A DNA stretch of 64,000 bases from Paractinoplanes atraurantiacus (GCF_900215205.1 NZ_OBDY01000004.1:44348-108347); one strand, 5' to 3'; positions 25,886 through 34,903 are shown, numbered from the stretch's first letter. The notes: generated by a model not told the origin, from the sequence alone. Program-made: numbers and translations.

Positions 25886-26985
25886 GGCCGCTCCCAGAAG
25901 TCAGGTCCGACAGTGTCCTTGAAGTCGGACTTTGCCACGAAGTAGCCCTCGTCGTCCACGCCCAGCGGCAACATCGGCAGACGGCGGCTGGCCGGGCCGA
26001 AGACCGGCTGCGCGTTGCGGGTGATGAGGAACTGCGACTGGTGGCACGGGCAGAGCAGGCGGTTGGTCTGCTGCTCGTACAGGCTCGCCGGGCAACCGGC
26101 GTGCGTGCAGATCTTCGAGTACGCGACGTAGTCGCCGTACATCGAGCCGGCGTTGCGCCGGTCGGCCTCGGCGTTGCGCCGGGTCTCCTCGGCGTCGTCG
26201 GCCCGCAGGTGGATCAGCAGGGTCGGCGAGTCGGCGAACTCGTTGGTGGCGCCGTGCGGGATGCCCGGGAAGACGGTCGCCTGGCCACCGGTGCTGATGT
26301 CCTCGGGCCGGATCGGGGTGCCGTCCTCGCGGGCCAGCCGGACCGGCTGGCCGTTGTTGTGCACCGGGTTGAAGCCGGTCGAGAACAGCGGCGGCGGCGA
26401 GCCCTTGTGCGGGTTCTCGATGAGGCCACCGATCAGCGGGGCCGCGGCCACGATGCCCAACGGCGCGGCGGCGAGGCCGATCGCGCCCTTGAGCAGCGGG
26501 CGGCGCTGCACACCGCCGGCCAGCTCGTCGCCCACGAAGAGCGCGGTCTGCCCGGTGATCAGTTGCTCGTCGCTGGGCGACGCGCCGTCGTGCCGCGCCT
26601 GGATCGAGACCTCGTGCGGCAGCAGCTTCTTGGCCCAGGCCAGGATCGCGAAGCCGAGCGCGAACAGCGAGACGCCGAGGCTGATGCCGAGGATCGGCGT
26701 GTAGAAGTCGCTCATGGTCTCGCCGAGCTCGAACCGCCACGGCCACCAGATGTAGGCGGCCAGGAAGACGAGGGCGGCCAGGCCCGAGAGCATGAAGAGC
26801 AGCGCGATGTTGCGGACGACCCGCTTCTCCGCCTTCGAGTCGCGGCCCTGGAACTGCGACTCGTAGGTGATGATCTCGATCTCGTCGCGGCGCAGGCCCT
26901 CTTTGACGATGTCGAAACGCGTCATCTTCGGGTCGTGGACATCGACCGGCTGGGCCGGCTCGGTGTCGTGGTGCACAGTCGTCAT
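25882..26985 (-). CDS. qcrA: Cytochrome bc1 complex Rieske iron-sulfur subunit
   Basis: A 367-residue actinobacterial Rieske subunit. It has three hydrophobic helices (IALLFMLSGLAALVFLAAYI, ILGISLGVSLFALGFAILAW, and one near LKGAIGLAAAPLGIVAAA), unlike the single helix of mitochondrial Rieske. The [2Fe-2S] cluster motifs CTHAGCP and CPCHQSQF sit in the C-terminal domain. It carries electrons from quinol to the diheme cytochrome QcrC. I take the ATG at 26983-26985, which overlaps the qcrC stop as ATGA and has GGGGAAG ahead; a start 18 bases upstream is less likely. Its own stop overlaps the qcrB start. Confidence 0.94.
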   Translation of the reverse strand: MTTVHHDTEPAQPVDVHDPKMTRFDIVKEGLRRDEIEIITYESQFQGRDSKAEKRVVRNIALLFMLSGLAALVFLAAYIWWPWRFELGETMSDFYTPILGISLGVSLFALGFAILAWAKKLLPHEVSIQARHDGASPSDEQLITGQTALFVGDELAGGVQRRPLLKGAIGLAAAPLGIVAAAPLIGGLIENPHKGSPPPLFSTGFNPVHNNGQPVRLAREDGTPIRPEDISTGGQATVFPGIPHGATNEFADSPTLLIHLRADDAEETRRNAEADRRNAGSMYGDYVAYSKICTHAGCPASLYEQQTNRLLCPCHQSQFLITRNAQPVFGPASRRLPMLPLGVDDEGYFVAKSDFKDTVGPDFWERP

Positions 26986-27830
26986 GACTTCCCCGCAATC
27001 CACAGCGCCGTGAAGACCAGCAGCGTGATGCCGACCAGGAAGACGGCCACGCCCTCCGTCGACGGGCCGTAACGGCCGAGGTTGAACAGGCCACCCGGGT
27101 CACGGTCCTGCTGCAGCTGGAGCGTGATGTAGGTGATGATCTCGCGCTTCTCGTCCGGCGTGAGCTGGTTGTCGCCGAACACCGGCATGTTCTGCGGGCC
27201 GGTCAGCATGGCCGCGTAGATCTGCTCGGGCGTGGCGTCGTGCAGCGCCGGCGCGAACTTGCCGGACGACAGGGCGCCACCGCCACCGCCGAAGCCGTGG
27301 CACGAGGTGCAGTTGACCCGGAAGAGCTCGCCGCCGCGGGCCAGCGCCTCGGGGTTGGACTCGAGGTTCTCGACCAGCTCACCCTGCGGGATCTGGGGGC
27401 CTCCACCCAGCTCCTGGATGTACTGGGCGAGCTGCTTGGTCTGCGTCTCGTCGAACTGCGGCTTCTTCTGCTCGGCCTGAGCCTCCTGCCGGACCATCGG
27501 CATGCGGCCGGTGCCCACCTGGAACTCGACGGACGCGGCGCCGACGCCGATCAGGCTCGGTCCCTTGTCGTCGACACCCTGGGCGTCGCGGCCGTGGCAG
27601 CTGATGCAGCTGTTGTCGAACAGCTGCTTGCCCTCGAGCGCGGCGGCCGACAACTGCCGGTTGTCCTCGGCGAAGGCTCCCGGGGCGAAAGCGGTGTAGA
27701 TGCCGCCGGCGAGCGCGAGGGCGGCGAGCATGCGCACCGCCGCGCCGAACCGCCGGCGCGCCCGGCTCGGCGCCTTGCGCCCCCGGGAGAACACCCTGAG
27801 ACGCCGCTTGGCGGGGGTGTCTGAAGTCAT
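26982..27830 (-). CDS. qcrC: Cytochrome bc1 complex diheme cytochrome c subunit
   Basis: A 282-residue membrane-anchored diheme cytochrome c. A basic N-terminus leads to a hydrophobic segment (MLAALALAGGIYTAFAPGAF), then two heme-binding motifs, CISCH and CTSCH, each followed by a Met ligand candidate (GRMPM, NMPVFG). A C-terminal helix (GVAVFLVGITLLVFTALWI) anchors it. In actinobacteria QcrC passes electrons straight to the CuA site of the aa3 oxidase, with no soluble cytochrome c. The ATG at 27828-27830 has AGAGGG upstream. It lies 49 bp after ctaE, with which it is co-transcribed. Confidence 0.94.
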   Translation of the reverse strand: MTSDTPAKRRLRVFSRGRKAPSRARRRFGAAVRMLAALALAGGIYTAFAPGAFAEDNRQLSAAALEGKQLFDNSCISCHGRDAQGVDDKGPSLIGVGAASVEFQVGTGRMPMVRQEAQAEQKKPQFDETQTKQLAQYIQELGGGPQIPQGELVENLESNPEALARGGELFRVNCTSCHGFGGGGGALSSGKFAPALHDATPEQIYAAMLTGPQNMPVFGDNQLTPDEKREIITYITLQLQQDRDPGGLFNLGRYGPSTEGVAVFLVGITLLVFTALWIAGKS

Positions 27831-27879
27831 GGGCTGAGTCCCTCTGGGTTTTGACCTGAAGCTCATGGACGGATGCGGG

Positions 27880-28488
27880 CTACTGAAGCCAATAGATCAT
27901 GGCGAACAGCGCGATCCACACGATGTCCACGAAGTGCCAGTAGTACGACACGACGATCGCCGAGGTGGCCTGCGCCGGGGTGAACCTACCCATGGTCGTA
28001 CGGATCATGTAGACGATGAACGCGATCAGACCGCCGGTCACGTGCAGGCCGTGGAACCCGGTGGTCAGATAGAACATCGAGCCGTAGCCGTCGCCGTTGA
28101 GCTTGATGCCCTCGTGGACGAGGTTGCGGTACTCGTTCGCCTGCCCGAGCACGAAGATCAGGCCCATCACGAAGGTGATGGTGAACCAGCGACGGAGCGC
28201 GAACACATCGCCCTTCTCCGCGGCGAACACGCCGAGCTGGCAGGTGACCGAGGAGAGAACCAGGATCACCGTGAACGTCGTCGCGTACGGAATCTCGAGG
28301 TGCTGCGTGTGCTCTTCCCACAACTCGGGCGCTGCCGCACGGATCGAGAAGTACATGGCGAACAACGCCGCGAAGAACATGAGTTCGCTGGAGAGCCACA
28401 CGATCGTGCCGACGCTCACCATGTTCGGTCGCGTCAGCGAGTGGATCCTGCTCTTGTCGATGGCTGAGGCCGCTGTCACGAGGCTCAT
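27880..28488 (-). CDS. ctaE: Cytochrome c oxidase subunit III (aa3-type)
   Basis: A 202-residue five-helix membrane subunit of the heme-copper oxidase. Typical subunit III sequence includes [57 protein letters not shown] and the C-terminal [15 protein letters not shown]. It stabilises subunit I. It heads the leftward operon ctaE-qcrC-qcrA-qcrB, the standard actinobacterial order, and is divergent from the ctaG-like gene with 99 bp between them. Confidence 0.95.
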   Translation of the reverse strand: MSLVTAASAIDKSRIHSLTRPNMVSVGTIVWLSSELMFFAALFAMYFSIRAAAPELWEEHTQHLEIPYATTFTVILVLSSVTCQLGVFAAEKGDVFALRRWFTITFVMGLIFVLGQANEYRNLVHEGIKLNGDGYGSMFYLTTGFHGLHVTGGLIAFIVYMIRTTMGRFTPAQATSAIVVSYYWHFVDIVWIALFAMIYWLQ

Positions 28489-28587
28489 TATTGCCCCGCG
28501 ATCAGTCCAAGGTGATGCGGGGGGTCGAATCCGTCATGAGATTCCAGCCCGGAAGAAGTGGTCCCGACCGGATGGGCCTAGCCTCGA

Positions 28588-29562
28588 ATGGTGCACCTAG
28601 CCGAAACGCCCACACTCGCCGCGTCCAGCGGGGATACTGTCCTTCCGCCGTTCACCCCGGCCGCGATCTTCACCGAGATCCACATCGGGAGCCTGGTCGC
28701 ACTGTTCCTCGTGGTGGCGGCGGCGCTGTACGGCTACGGCGTCTACCGGCTACGACTGCGCGGCGACCACTGGCCGGCGGGCCGCACGGTGGCCTTCGTC
28801 GCAGGTGGACTGGGGTCCATCGCGGCCGTCACGGTGACCGGCATCGAGAAATACGACACGGCGCTGCTCTCGGTGCACATGGTCCAGCACATGACGCTGT
28901 CCATGGTCGGGCCGATCTTCCTGGCCCTGGGCGCGCCGGTGACGCTGGCCCTGCGGGTGCTGCCCACGAGCCCGCGCAAGACGCTGCTGGCCGTGCTGCA
29001 CAGCCGGGTGGCCCGCGTCCTGACGTTCCCGCTGGTCGCCTTCGGCATCTTCGTGGCCAACCCGTTCATCCTGTACTTCACCGACCTCTACCGGCAGACG
29101 CTGCTGCACCCGTGGCTGCACGAGTTCATCCACATCCACTTCATCGTCACCGGCTGCCTGTTCTTCTGGCCGCTGCTGGGCCTCGACCCGCTGCCCAACC
29201 GCTGGCCCTACCCGGGCCGCGCGCTGCTGATGGTGCTGTCGGTGCCGTTCCACACCGTCCTCGGTCTGACGATCATGCAGGCGAGCACGCTGCTGGCCGG
29301 CGACTACTACCCGAGCCTGGGCCTGAGCTGGGCCGATCCGAAGGCCGACCAGGTCACGGCGGGCGGCATCCTCTGGGCCGGCGGTGAGATCGTCAGCGTC
29401 ACGATGCTGGGCATCCTGGTGTTGCAGTGGATCCGCCAGTCCGAGCGCGAGGCCCGCCGGATCGACCGCGCCCTCGACCGCCAGGAGGCCGAGGAGCGGG
29501 CGGCTGAAGCCAAGATCACAAACGTGGAAATCGCCGGGCGACCGGGGTCCGACACCGAGTAG
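28588..29562 (+). CDS. CtaG-family cytochrome c oxidase assembly membrane protein
   Basis: A 324-residue polytopic protein of the caa3_CtaG family, a copper or oxidase assembly factor of Gram-positive bacteria. About seven helices carry histidine-rich membrane motifs: LLSVHMVQHMTLSMVGPIFL, HEFIHIHFIVTGC and VLSVPFHTVLGLTIMQAS. A charged cytoplasmic C-terminal helix (SEREARRIDRALDRQEAEER) ends it. It is divergent from ctaE, so the shared 99-bp region probably controls both. Start ATG 28588; a GTG directly after it is an alternative. Downstream genes on the same strand are a receiver-like protein (51 bp) and trpD. Confidence 0.87.
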   Translation: MVHLAETPTLAASSGDTVLPPFTPAAIFTEIHIGSLVALFLVVAAALYGYGVYRLRLRGDHWPAGRTVAFVAGGLGSIAAVTVTGIEKYDTALLSVHMVQHMTLSMVGPIFLALGAPVTLALRVLPTSPRKTLLAVLHSRVARVLTFPLVAFGIFVANPFILYFTDLYRQTLLHPWLHEFIHIHFIVTGCLFFWPLLGLDPLPNRWPYPGRALLMVLSVPFHTVLGLTIMQASTLLAGDYYPSLGLSWADPKADQVTAGGILWAGGEIVSVTMLGILVLQWIRQSEREARRIDRALDRQEAEERAAEAKITNVEIAGRPGSDTE

Positions 29563-29613
29563 TGAGGTCCGTTACGATCGGGCAGCACCTACGACGTGAA
29601 CCGGGGCCACATT

Positions 29614-30039
29614 ATGAGCGACGAGTACACGGTTTTGCTCTACAGCGACGATCCCGCGGTGCGCGACCGGATCCGGCTCGCCATCGGCGAACGCCCGGCG
29701 GCCGACCTCAAGGTCGAGTTCGCGGACGCCGCCACCTGGGAAGACTGCCGCAACCTGCTCGACAAGTACGAGATCGACCTGATGGTCCTCGACGGCGAGG
29801 CGGCGCCCGCGGGCGGCCTGGGCATCGCCCGGCAGACCAAGGACGAATACGCCACTCCCCCGCCGGTCTGCGTGGTCATCGCCCGCGCGGCCGACCGCTG
29901 GCTCGCGGCGTACTCGCAGGTCGACCAGACCCTGGTCGCCCCGCTCGACCCGGTGACCACCGGGCAGACCGTGGCCGCGATGCTCCGGGCCCGCCGTGAC
30001 GGCGCGATCCCGCTGGGCACGCTCGGCAAGCTCGCCTGA
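29614..30039 (+). CDS. Receiver-like (pseudo-receiver) domain protein
   Basis: A 141-residue protein with a CheY-like fold: YTVLLYSDDPAVRDRIRLAI, then YEIDLMVLDGEA with an Asp (D60) at the phosphorylation position, then PPVCVVIARAADRWLAAYSQ. The lysine that follows strand 5 in active receivers is missing (TLVAPLDPVT), so phosphorylation is doubtful. There is no output domain. It lies only 3 bp before trpD and surely shares its transcript. I take the ATG at 29614 over the GTG at 29596. It may regulate by protein contact; no function is known to me. Confidence 0.75.
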   Translation: MSDEYTVLLYSDDPAVRDRIRLAIGERPAADLKVEFADAATWEDCRNLLDKYEIDLMVLDGEAAPAGGLGIARQTKDEYATPPPVCVVIARAADRWLAAYSQVDQTLVAPLDPVTTGQTVAAMLRARRDGAIPLGTLGKLA

Positions 30040-30042
30040 GAC

Positions 30043-31101
30043 ATGGGCTCACGCACCTGGCCCAACCTGACCATGGCCCTGCTCCGCGGCGAGGAGCTGG
30101 CCTCGGCCGACACCGCCTGGGCGATGGGCGAGATCATGGCCGGCAACGCCACCCCGGCCCAGGTCGCCGGCTTCGCGATCGCCCTGCGGGCCAAGGGTGA
30201 GACGCCGGGCGAGCTGGCCGGCCTGGTCGAGGCCATGCTCGACAACGCCACACTGGTCCCGCTGCCCGACGACGTCCGCACCTCCGCGGTCGACGTCGTC
30301 GGCACCGGCGGCGACCGGGCCAACACTGTGAACATCTCCACCATGGCGGCGATCATCACGGCCGCTTCGGGTGTGACGGTGGTCAAGCACGGCAACCGCT
30401 CCGCCTCGTCCACGACCGGCACGGCCGATCTGCTCGAGCGCTTCGGCATCCCGCTCGACCTGGGCCCGGCCGGCGTGGGCCGCACGGTGTCCGAGGCCGG
30501 CATCGGCTTCTGTTTCGCCGCCCGGTACCACCCCGGCATGCGCCACGCGGCCGTGCCGCGCCGTGAGCTGGGCGTGCCCACGTTCTTCAACGTGCTCGGC
30601 CCGCTGACCAACCCGGCCCGCCCGACCTCGGGCGCCGTGGGCTGCTTCGACATCCGGATGGCGCCGGTGATGGCCGAGGTCTTCGCCCGGCGCGGCGACT
30701 CGGTGATCGTGATGCGCGGCGAGGACGGTCTCGACGAGTTCACCACCGCGGCGCCGACCCGGGTGTGGACGGCGAGCGGCGGCAAGGTCGAGGAGCTGGT
30801 GATCGACGCCGTCGAGCTCGGTCTGCCCCGCTCCGAGCCGGCCGCCCTGCGCGGTGGCGACTCGGCGTACAACGCCGACGTGGCCCACCGCACCTTCGCC
30901 GGCGAGCACGGCCCGGTCCGTGACGCCGTCGTGGTCAACGTGGCGGCCGCCCTGGCCGCGCAGAGTGGCTTCCCCGGCGACCTCAGAGACACGCTGCGGG
31001 CCGGAATAGCGCGAGCCCAGGAGACGATCGACTCCGGGGCGGCCACGGCGCTCCTGGAGCGCTGGGTGGCGGCCGCACAGGCGGCCAAGGCCGCCGAATA
31101 G
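30043..31101 (+). CDS. trpD: Anthranilate phosphoribosyltransferase
   Basis: A 352-residue cytosolic enzyme of tryptophan synthesis, transferring phosphoribose from PRPP to anthranilate. The PRPP/Mg motif [16 protein letters not shown], the KHGNRSASS loop and the anthranilate-site segment [12 protein letters not shown] are present, along with the metal pair near RGEDGLDEF. The length is normal. It sits apart from other trp genes, next to respiratory genes, as in mycobacteria (Rv2192c). The start ATG is 3 bp after the receiver-like gene. Confidence 0.95.
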   Translation: MGSRTWPNLTMALLRGEELASADTAWAMGEIMAGNATPAQVAGFAIALRAKGETPGELAGLVEAMLDNATLVPLPDDVRTSAVDVVGTGGDRANTVNISTMAAIITAASGVTVVKHGNRSASSTTGTADLLERFGIPLDLGPAGVGRTVSEAGIGFCFAARYHPGMRHAAVPRRELGVPTFFNVLGPLTNPARPTSGAVGCFDIRMAPVMAEVFARRGDSVIVMRGEDGLDEFTTAAPTRVWTASGGKVEELVIDAVELGLPRSEPAALRGGDSAYNADVAHRTFAGEHGPVRDAVVVNVAAALAAQSGFPGDLRDTLRAGIARAQETIDSGAATALLERWVAAAQAAKAAE

Positions 31102-31235
31102 GGCCGGACAAACGGATTCACAGGTAACACGCCGTCGCTAATCCGCCACGATGCCCCATTTCCGTGGCAGCGTCTGAATTGAATTCGGGTAAATCCACCT
31201 TCCGGCGAAGAGACGGCGAAGAGAGGAGCCCACCC

Positions 31236-31439
31236 GTGTCGGATCGCGAGATGCGCTGCGTCATCTGTGACGGCGACATGATGTTCGAGGTGCCGCCCTG
31301 CTCGGACGGCCACGACGACTGCCCCGAGATGATCTGCACCCGCTGCGGAGCGGCCGAGGTCGTCGCACCGATCGTCGTCCACTGGTACGGCGTCACCAAG
31401 CCCCGCAAGATAGCCCCGAGACAACGCCAGGCGGCATGA
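31236..31439 (+). CDS. Small zinc-ribbon-like protein
   Basis: A 67-residue protein of unknown role. It reads MSDREMRCVICDGDM then EVPPCSDGHDDCPEMI and CTRCGAAEVV, so two CxxC pairs are present and likely bind zinc. I choose the GTG at 31236 because GAGAGGAG precedes it by eight bases; an in-frame TTG at 31164 would add an unlikely basic stretch. The gene is bounded on the right by a perfect terminator at 31441-31474. The 134-bp spacer upstream contains only an AT-richer stretch (31165-31200) that could be a promoter. Confidence 0.72.
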   Translation: MSDREMRCVICDGDMMFEVPPCSDGHDDCPEMICTRCGAAEVVAPIVVHWYGVTKPRKIAPRQRQAA

Positions 31440-31440
31440 G

Positions 31441-31474
31441 AAAGGGCCCGCGGTCGATGACCGCGGGCCCTTTT
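31441..31474. terminator. Bidirectional terminator between the zinc-ribbon gene and ctaF
   Basis: AAAGGGCCCGCGGTC (31441-31455) pairs perfectly with GACCGCGGGCCCTTT (31459-31473) around GAT, with flanking A and T runs on both sides. It serves the rightward zinc-ribbon gene and the leftward ctaC-ctaF operon. Confidence 0.9.
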
Positions 31475-31484
31475 CGTCAAGACC

Positions 31485-31910
31485 TCAATGCTCGGCGGGG
31501 TGCCTCGTGCCGGTGTAGTACTCGAAGATCATGGCGCTGGACGCGATGATCACGAGGATCAGGCCGACCACGACCAGCCACCACATCCAGAACGCCAGGC
31601 CGATGCCGGCCACCGTGGCCGACAGCGCGATGCCGAACGGCCAGTAGCTGCCCGGGCTGAAGAAGCCGATCTCGCCGGCGCCCTCGGCGATCTCGCCGTC
31701 CTCACGGTCCTCCGGGCGCAGGTCGATGCGCCGCGAGACGAACCAGAAGAAGCCGCCGCACATCGAGCAGAGCAGTCCGGAGAGGATCAGCGCGACCGTG
31801 CCGATCCACTCGACGTGGCCCTCGTAGCTCTGCGAGTAGAAGCCGTAGACGATCGCCGCGCCGAAGAGGAAGGCCGCGACCCCGACGAAGATCTTGTATT
31901 CGGTCTTCAC
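31485..31910 (-). CDS. ctaF: Cytochrome c oxidase subunit IV (actinobacterial CtaF)
   Basis: A 141-residue membrane subunit with four hydrophobic helices: IFVGVAAFLFGAAIVYGFY, WIGTVALILSGLLCSMCGGF, FGIALSATVAGIGLAFWMWW and LILVIIASSAMIFEYY. It has the family's charged loop RRIDLRPEDREDGEI and FFSPGSYWPFG. It is a small accessory subunit of the aa3 oxidase. It begins 7 bp after the ctaC stop, with no ctaD between them, as in mycobacteria and unlike Streptomyces. The terminator at 31441-31474 follows. Confidence 0.92.
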   Translation of the reverse strand: MKTEYKIFVGVAAFLFGAAIVYGFYSQSYEGHVEWIGTVALILSGLLCSMCGGFFWFVSRRIDLRPEDREDGEIAEGAGEIGFFSPGSYWPFGIALSATVAGIGLAFWMWWLVVVGLILVIIASSAMIFEYYTGTRHPAEH

Positions 31911-31917
31911 GAGCCGC

Positions 31918-32877
31918 TCACTTCCCCGCGGTGGTCACGGCGCCGGCGCCCGAGGCGACGGAGTTGGTCTGGTTCCAGCTGTGGTTCTGCCGGCGCGTGT
32001 CGAACGGCTTGGTGGTCGTCGCGTACGCCTGGTCGCCGGTGTAGCCGATCGCCGCCATGCCCTCCTGGGTGGTGGCGCCGTTCTTGCGGGCCGTGAGGTA
32101 CTGGTCGAACTTGTCGGGCGAGACCACGACGAGCTCGAACTGCATGAAGGCGTGGTACGTGCCGCAGAGCTCGGCGCACCGTCCGACATAGCGGCCCTCG
32201 CGGTCGAGGGTCACCTCGAACTGGTTGCGCACGTTGCCCGGGAAGACGTCGCGCTTGAACAGCATCTCGGGCACCCAGAACGAGTGGATGACGTCCTTGC
32301 TCGTCTCCTCGAACCGGATCTTCTCACCGGTCGGCAGCACCAGCAGCGGGATGACGTCGGACGAGCCGACCGTCGAGGCCACCGTGTTGGCGTCCTCGCC
32401 CAGCCCGTCGCGGTAGTTGAACTGCCAGTTCCACTTGAACGCGACGACCTCGACCACCTGGTCGGGGTTTTTCGACAGCTTGTCCACGTCGGTCTGCACG
32501 ACCGCCGTGTAGTAGAAGAGCACCGCCACGATCAGCACCGGGGTGACCGTGTAAAGAACTTCCATCGGCATGTTGAACCGGGTCTGCACGGGCAGCTCGT
32601 CGCCGCGCTTGCGGTACCGGATGATGCACCAGAAGATCAGGCCCCACACGAAGATGCCGACCACGAGGGCCGCGACGACCGAGGCGATCCACAGGTCGTA
32701 CATCCGGTGTGCCTGCAGGCTGATGCCGTTGCTCGGCCACCCGAAGTGGCTGAACGCGTCGCCGATGCCGTTCACCGAACAGCCCGAGAGCAGCAACAGC
32801 AGGGCCGACCCGCCGAGGCCGAGCCCGGCGAACCGGACTGCCGATCGCGGCCGTACGGCCGAACTCTTTGCGCCCAC
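31918..32877 (-). CDS. ctaC: Cytochrome c oxidase subunit II
   Basis: A 319-residue CuA-bearing subunit. The N-terminal signal peptide ends in a lipobox (LLLLSGCSV), so it is a lipoprotein. Two transmembrane helices follow (IASVVAALVVGIFVWGLIFW and LYTVTPVLIVAVLFYYT). The CuA domain shows VIHSFWVPEMLFKRDVFPG and the ligand set CAELCGTYHAFM. A short Ser/Thr-rich tail ends it. It receives electrons from QcrC. Start GTG 32875-32877 with GGGAGG nine bases ahead. It forms an operon with ctaF. Subunit I (ctaD) is not in the window and must be encoded elsewhere. Confidence 0.95.
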   Translation of the reverse strand: MGAKSSAVRPRSAVRFAGLGLGGSALLLLLSGCSVNGIGDAFSHFGWPSNGISLQAHRMYDLWIASVVAALVVGIFVWGLIFWCIIRYRKRGDELPVQTRFNMPMEVLYTVTPVLIVAVLFYYTAVVQTDVDKLSKNPDQVVEVVAFKWNWQFNYRDGLGEDANTVASTVGSSDVIPLLVLPTGEKIRFEETSKDVIHSFWVPEMLFKRDVFPGNVRNQFEVTLDREGRYVGRCAELCGTYHAFMQFELVVVSPDKFDQYLTARKNGATTQEGMAAIGYTGDQAYATTTKPFDTRRQNHSWNQTNSVASGAGAVTTAGK

Positions 32878-33046
32878 CTGCTTTTGCCTCCCTTAGCAGC
32901 GCCGCCCCGCCCGAAACCGGACACCGAGCGGCAAGGCGTCACCGTCGGTCGCAGATTACTCGACCTGGCCCTAACGTCCGGGCCGGGGGGTCGGATCTTC
33001 GACGGTGCACGGTTACCCCTCAACAACCGGACGATACCGTTCCCGA

Positions 33047-34192
33047 GTGGAATACATGGGCGTTCCTGGTGGTCCGGCGGCATACATGGACGCCGCGACC
33101 GCGGCTCCACTGCATCCGGTGGCCCGCGAGGCGCTGCTGGCGGCGCTCGACGATGGATGGGCCGACCCGGCCCGGCTCTATGCCGCGGGCCGGCGGGCGC
33201 AACAGCTTTCCGAGGCGGCGACGGCCGCGTTCGCCGAGTCATTGGGGGTACGCCCGGACGAGGTGTCCCTGTGGCCGTCGGGCACGGTGGCGGCGCAGGC
33301 GGCGGTGCTGGGTGCCCTCGGTGGACGGGCGCGGCAGGGCGACACGCTGGTGCATTCGGCGATCGAGCATTCGGCCGTGCTGCACGCGGCCCGCCGCGGC
33401 CAGGCCGTCGAGGTGGGAGTGGACCGTGAGGGCCGGCTCGACCTGGACGCCTGGGACGCCGCGGTGTCCACACCGGGCGTCGCGCTGGCCGCGCTGATCA
33501 GCGCGAGCCACGAGGTGGGCACGGAGCAGCCGGTCGCGGCGGCCGCGGGTTACTGCGACGAGGCGGGGGTGCCGTTGTTTGTGGACGCCGCCCAGTCGGT
33601 CGGGCGCGCGCCGGTGCCGCCGGGGTGGTCCCTGCTGAGCGCGAGCGCGCACAAGTGGGGCGGCCCGCCCGGGGTCGGTGTCCTCATCGTACGCAAGGGT
33701 GTGCGCTGGATCTCGCCGTTTCCCCAGGATGATCTTTATCGCCCGGGCGTGTCGGGCGCCCTCGATCTCCCGGCGGTGGTGGCCGCGGCGGCGAGCCTGC
33801 GGGCCGTGCTGTCCGAGGCACAGACCGAGGCGGTGCGCCTGTCGGCCCTGGTCGACCGGATCCGGGAGCGGGTGGCGGCGACCGTGCCCGACGTCGAGGT
33901 GGTCGGCGACCCGGTGAACCGGCTGCCGCACCTGGTCACCTTCTCCTGCCTCTACGTCGACGGCGAGGCGCTGCTGCACGCGCTGGACCGCGCCGGGTTC
34001 GCGGTCTCGTCCGGCTCGTCGTGCACGGCCTCGACGCTGAGGCCGAGCCACGTGCTCGAGGCGATGGGCGTGCTGAGCCACGGCAACGTGCGGATCTCGC
34101 TGCATCGCGGCACGAGCGAGGACGAGGTGGAGCGGTTCCTGGCCGTACTGCCGAAGATCGTCGAGGAGATCCGGAAGGAGGCGGGGATGTGA
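33047..34192 (+). CDS. Cysteine desulfurase (class V aminotransferase)
   Basis: A 381-residue PLP enzyme that takes sulfur from cysteine as a persulfide. It has YMDAATAAPLHPVAREAL, SAIEHSAVL, FVDAAQSVGRAPV, the PLP lysine in SASAHKWGGPPGVG and the mobile active-site cysteine in AVSSGSSCTAS. It is closest in style to the NifS/IscS group. The sulfur acceptor is probably the TusA-like protein, whose start overlaps its stop (GTGA at 34189-34192). I start at GTG 33047 (MEYMGVPGG); ATG 33056 is equally possible, as no Shine-Dalgarno is clear and the message may be leaderless. Divergent from ctaC. Confidence 0.87.
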   Translation: MEYMGVPGGPAAYMDAATAAPLHPVAREALLAALDDGWADPARLYAAGRRAQQLSEAATAAFAESLGVRPDEVSLWPSGTVAAQAAVLGALGGRARQGDTLVHSAIEHSAVLHAARRGQAVEVGVDREGRLDLDAWDAAVSTPGVALAALISASHEVGTEQPVAAAAGYCDEAGVPLFVDAAQSVGRAPVPPGWSLLSASAHKWGGPPGVGVLIVRKGVRWISPFPQDDLYRPGVSGALDLPAVVAAAASLRAVLSEAQTEAVRLSALVDRIRERVAATVPDVEVVGDPVNRLPHLVTFSCLYVDGEALLHALDRAGFAVSSGSSCTASTLRPSHVLEAMGVLSHGNVRISLHRGTSEDEVERFLAVLPKIVEEIRKEAGM

Positions 34193-34401
34193 TCGAGCTC
34201 GACTGCCGGGGCGAGAAGTGCCCCCTGCCGGTGATCCACCTCGCCAAGAAGATCAAAGATCTGGAGATCGGCGAGACCGTACGGGTGCTGGCCGACGACC
34301 CGGCCGCGGCCAACGACATCCCGGCCTGGTGCCGCATGAAGGATCAGGAGTACCTGGGCTCCCCCGGGCCGAACGCCTTCGACGTGCGACGGGTCAGCTG
34401 A
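34189..34401 (+). CDS. TusA-family sulfurtransferase
   Basis: A 70-residue sulfur carrier. It starts MIELDCRGEKCPLPVIHLAK, with the family's CPxP motif whose cysteine carries the persulfide, and has the two-layer alpha/beta pattern (IKDLEIGETVRVLADDPAAA). It likely takes sulfur from the coupled cysteine desulfurase and passes it to tRNA thiolation, molybdenum cofactor or another thio-product. Starting at GTG 34189 it overlaps the desulfurase stop by four bases. Its last eight bases, TCAGCTGA, are a palindrome that also supplies the stop of the convergent P-loop gene. Confidence 0.85.
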   Translation: MIELDCRGEKCPLPVIHLAKKIKDLEIGETVRVLADDPAAANDIPAWCRMKDQEYLGSPGPNAFDVRRVS

Positions 34402-34894
34402 GGTATTCGAGGATCGGGCTGACCGGGTCTTTGGCGAAGAAGGTGTCGACGACCAGGCGCGGGCCCAGGTAGGGCTCGTACTCCTTCTGCCGCTCCAGGA
34501 CCCGTACCCAGTCGGGAATGCCATCGTGGTCGCGGGACTCGTAACGTTTCTCGACCCGGCGCCGATGCTCCGCGTCGTCGCCGCACACCACCTCGACGAC
34601 GCGCAACGGCACGGCCAGGCGCTCGGCCAGGTCGACCCAGAGCTGGCGGGCCGCCTTCACCGGGTTCACGGCGTCGATGATCACGTGCTGGCCGTTGGCC
34701 AGCTGCACCTCGGCCAGGGCCGCCACCACGCCGTAGGCCGCGTAGCCCGGGCGGGGCTCGCTCACCTCGTACCGCTGAAGGGTGAAGTCGACGGTGTCGA
34801 CGGCGAGCACGCACGCCGGCAGCTCGGTGGCCACCCTCGCGGCGAGCGTGCTCTTCCCCACGCCGGGCAGACCGGCAAAGACCGCCAACACCAT
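34394..34894 (-). CDS. P-loop kinase-like ATPase (AAA_33 type)
   Basis: A 166-residue P-loop protein with Walker A AGLPGVGKSTLA, a lid-like region and the Asp of strand 3 in VIIDAVNPVKAARQ. It resembles the small ATP-dependent kinases grouped as AAA_33, which phosphorylate small molecules or nucleic acid ends. The substrate is not known. It starts 9 bp after the adenosine kinase stop on the same strand, so a shared role in nucleoside or small-molecule phosphorylation is possible. The stop overlaps the tusA-like gene by eight bases. A single-domain cytosolic protein of normal length. Confidence 0.8.
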   Translation of the reverse strand: MVLAVFAGLPGVGKSTLAARVATELPACVLAVDTVDFTLQRYEVSEPRPGYAAYGVVAALAEVQLANGQHVIIDAVNPVKAARQLWVDLAERLAVPLRVVEVVCGDDAEHRRRVEKRYESRDHDGIPDWVRVLERQKEYEPYLGPRLVVDTFFAKDPVSPILEYLS

Positions 34895-34903
34895 GGCTCT
34901 TCC

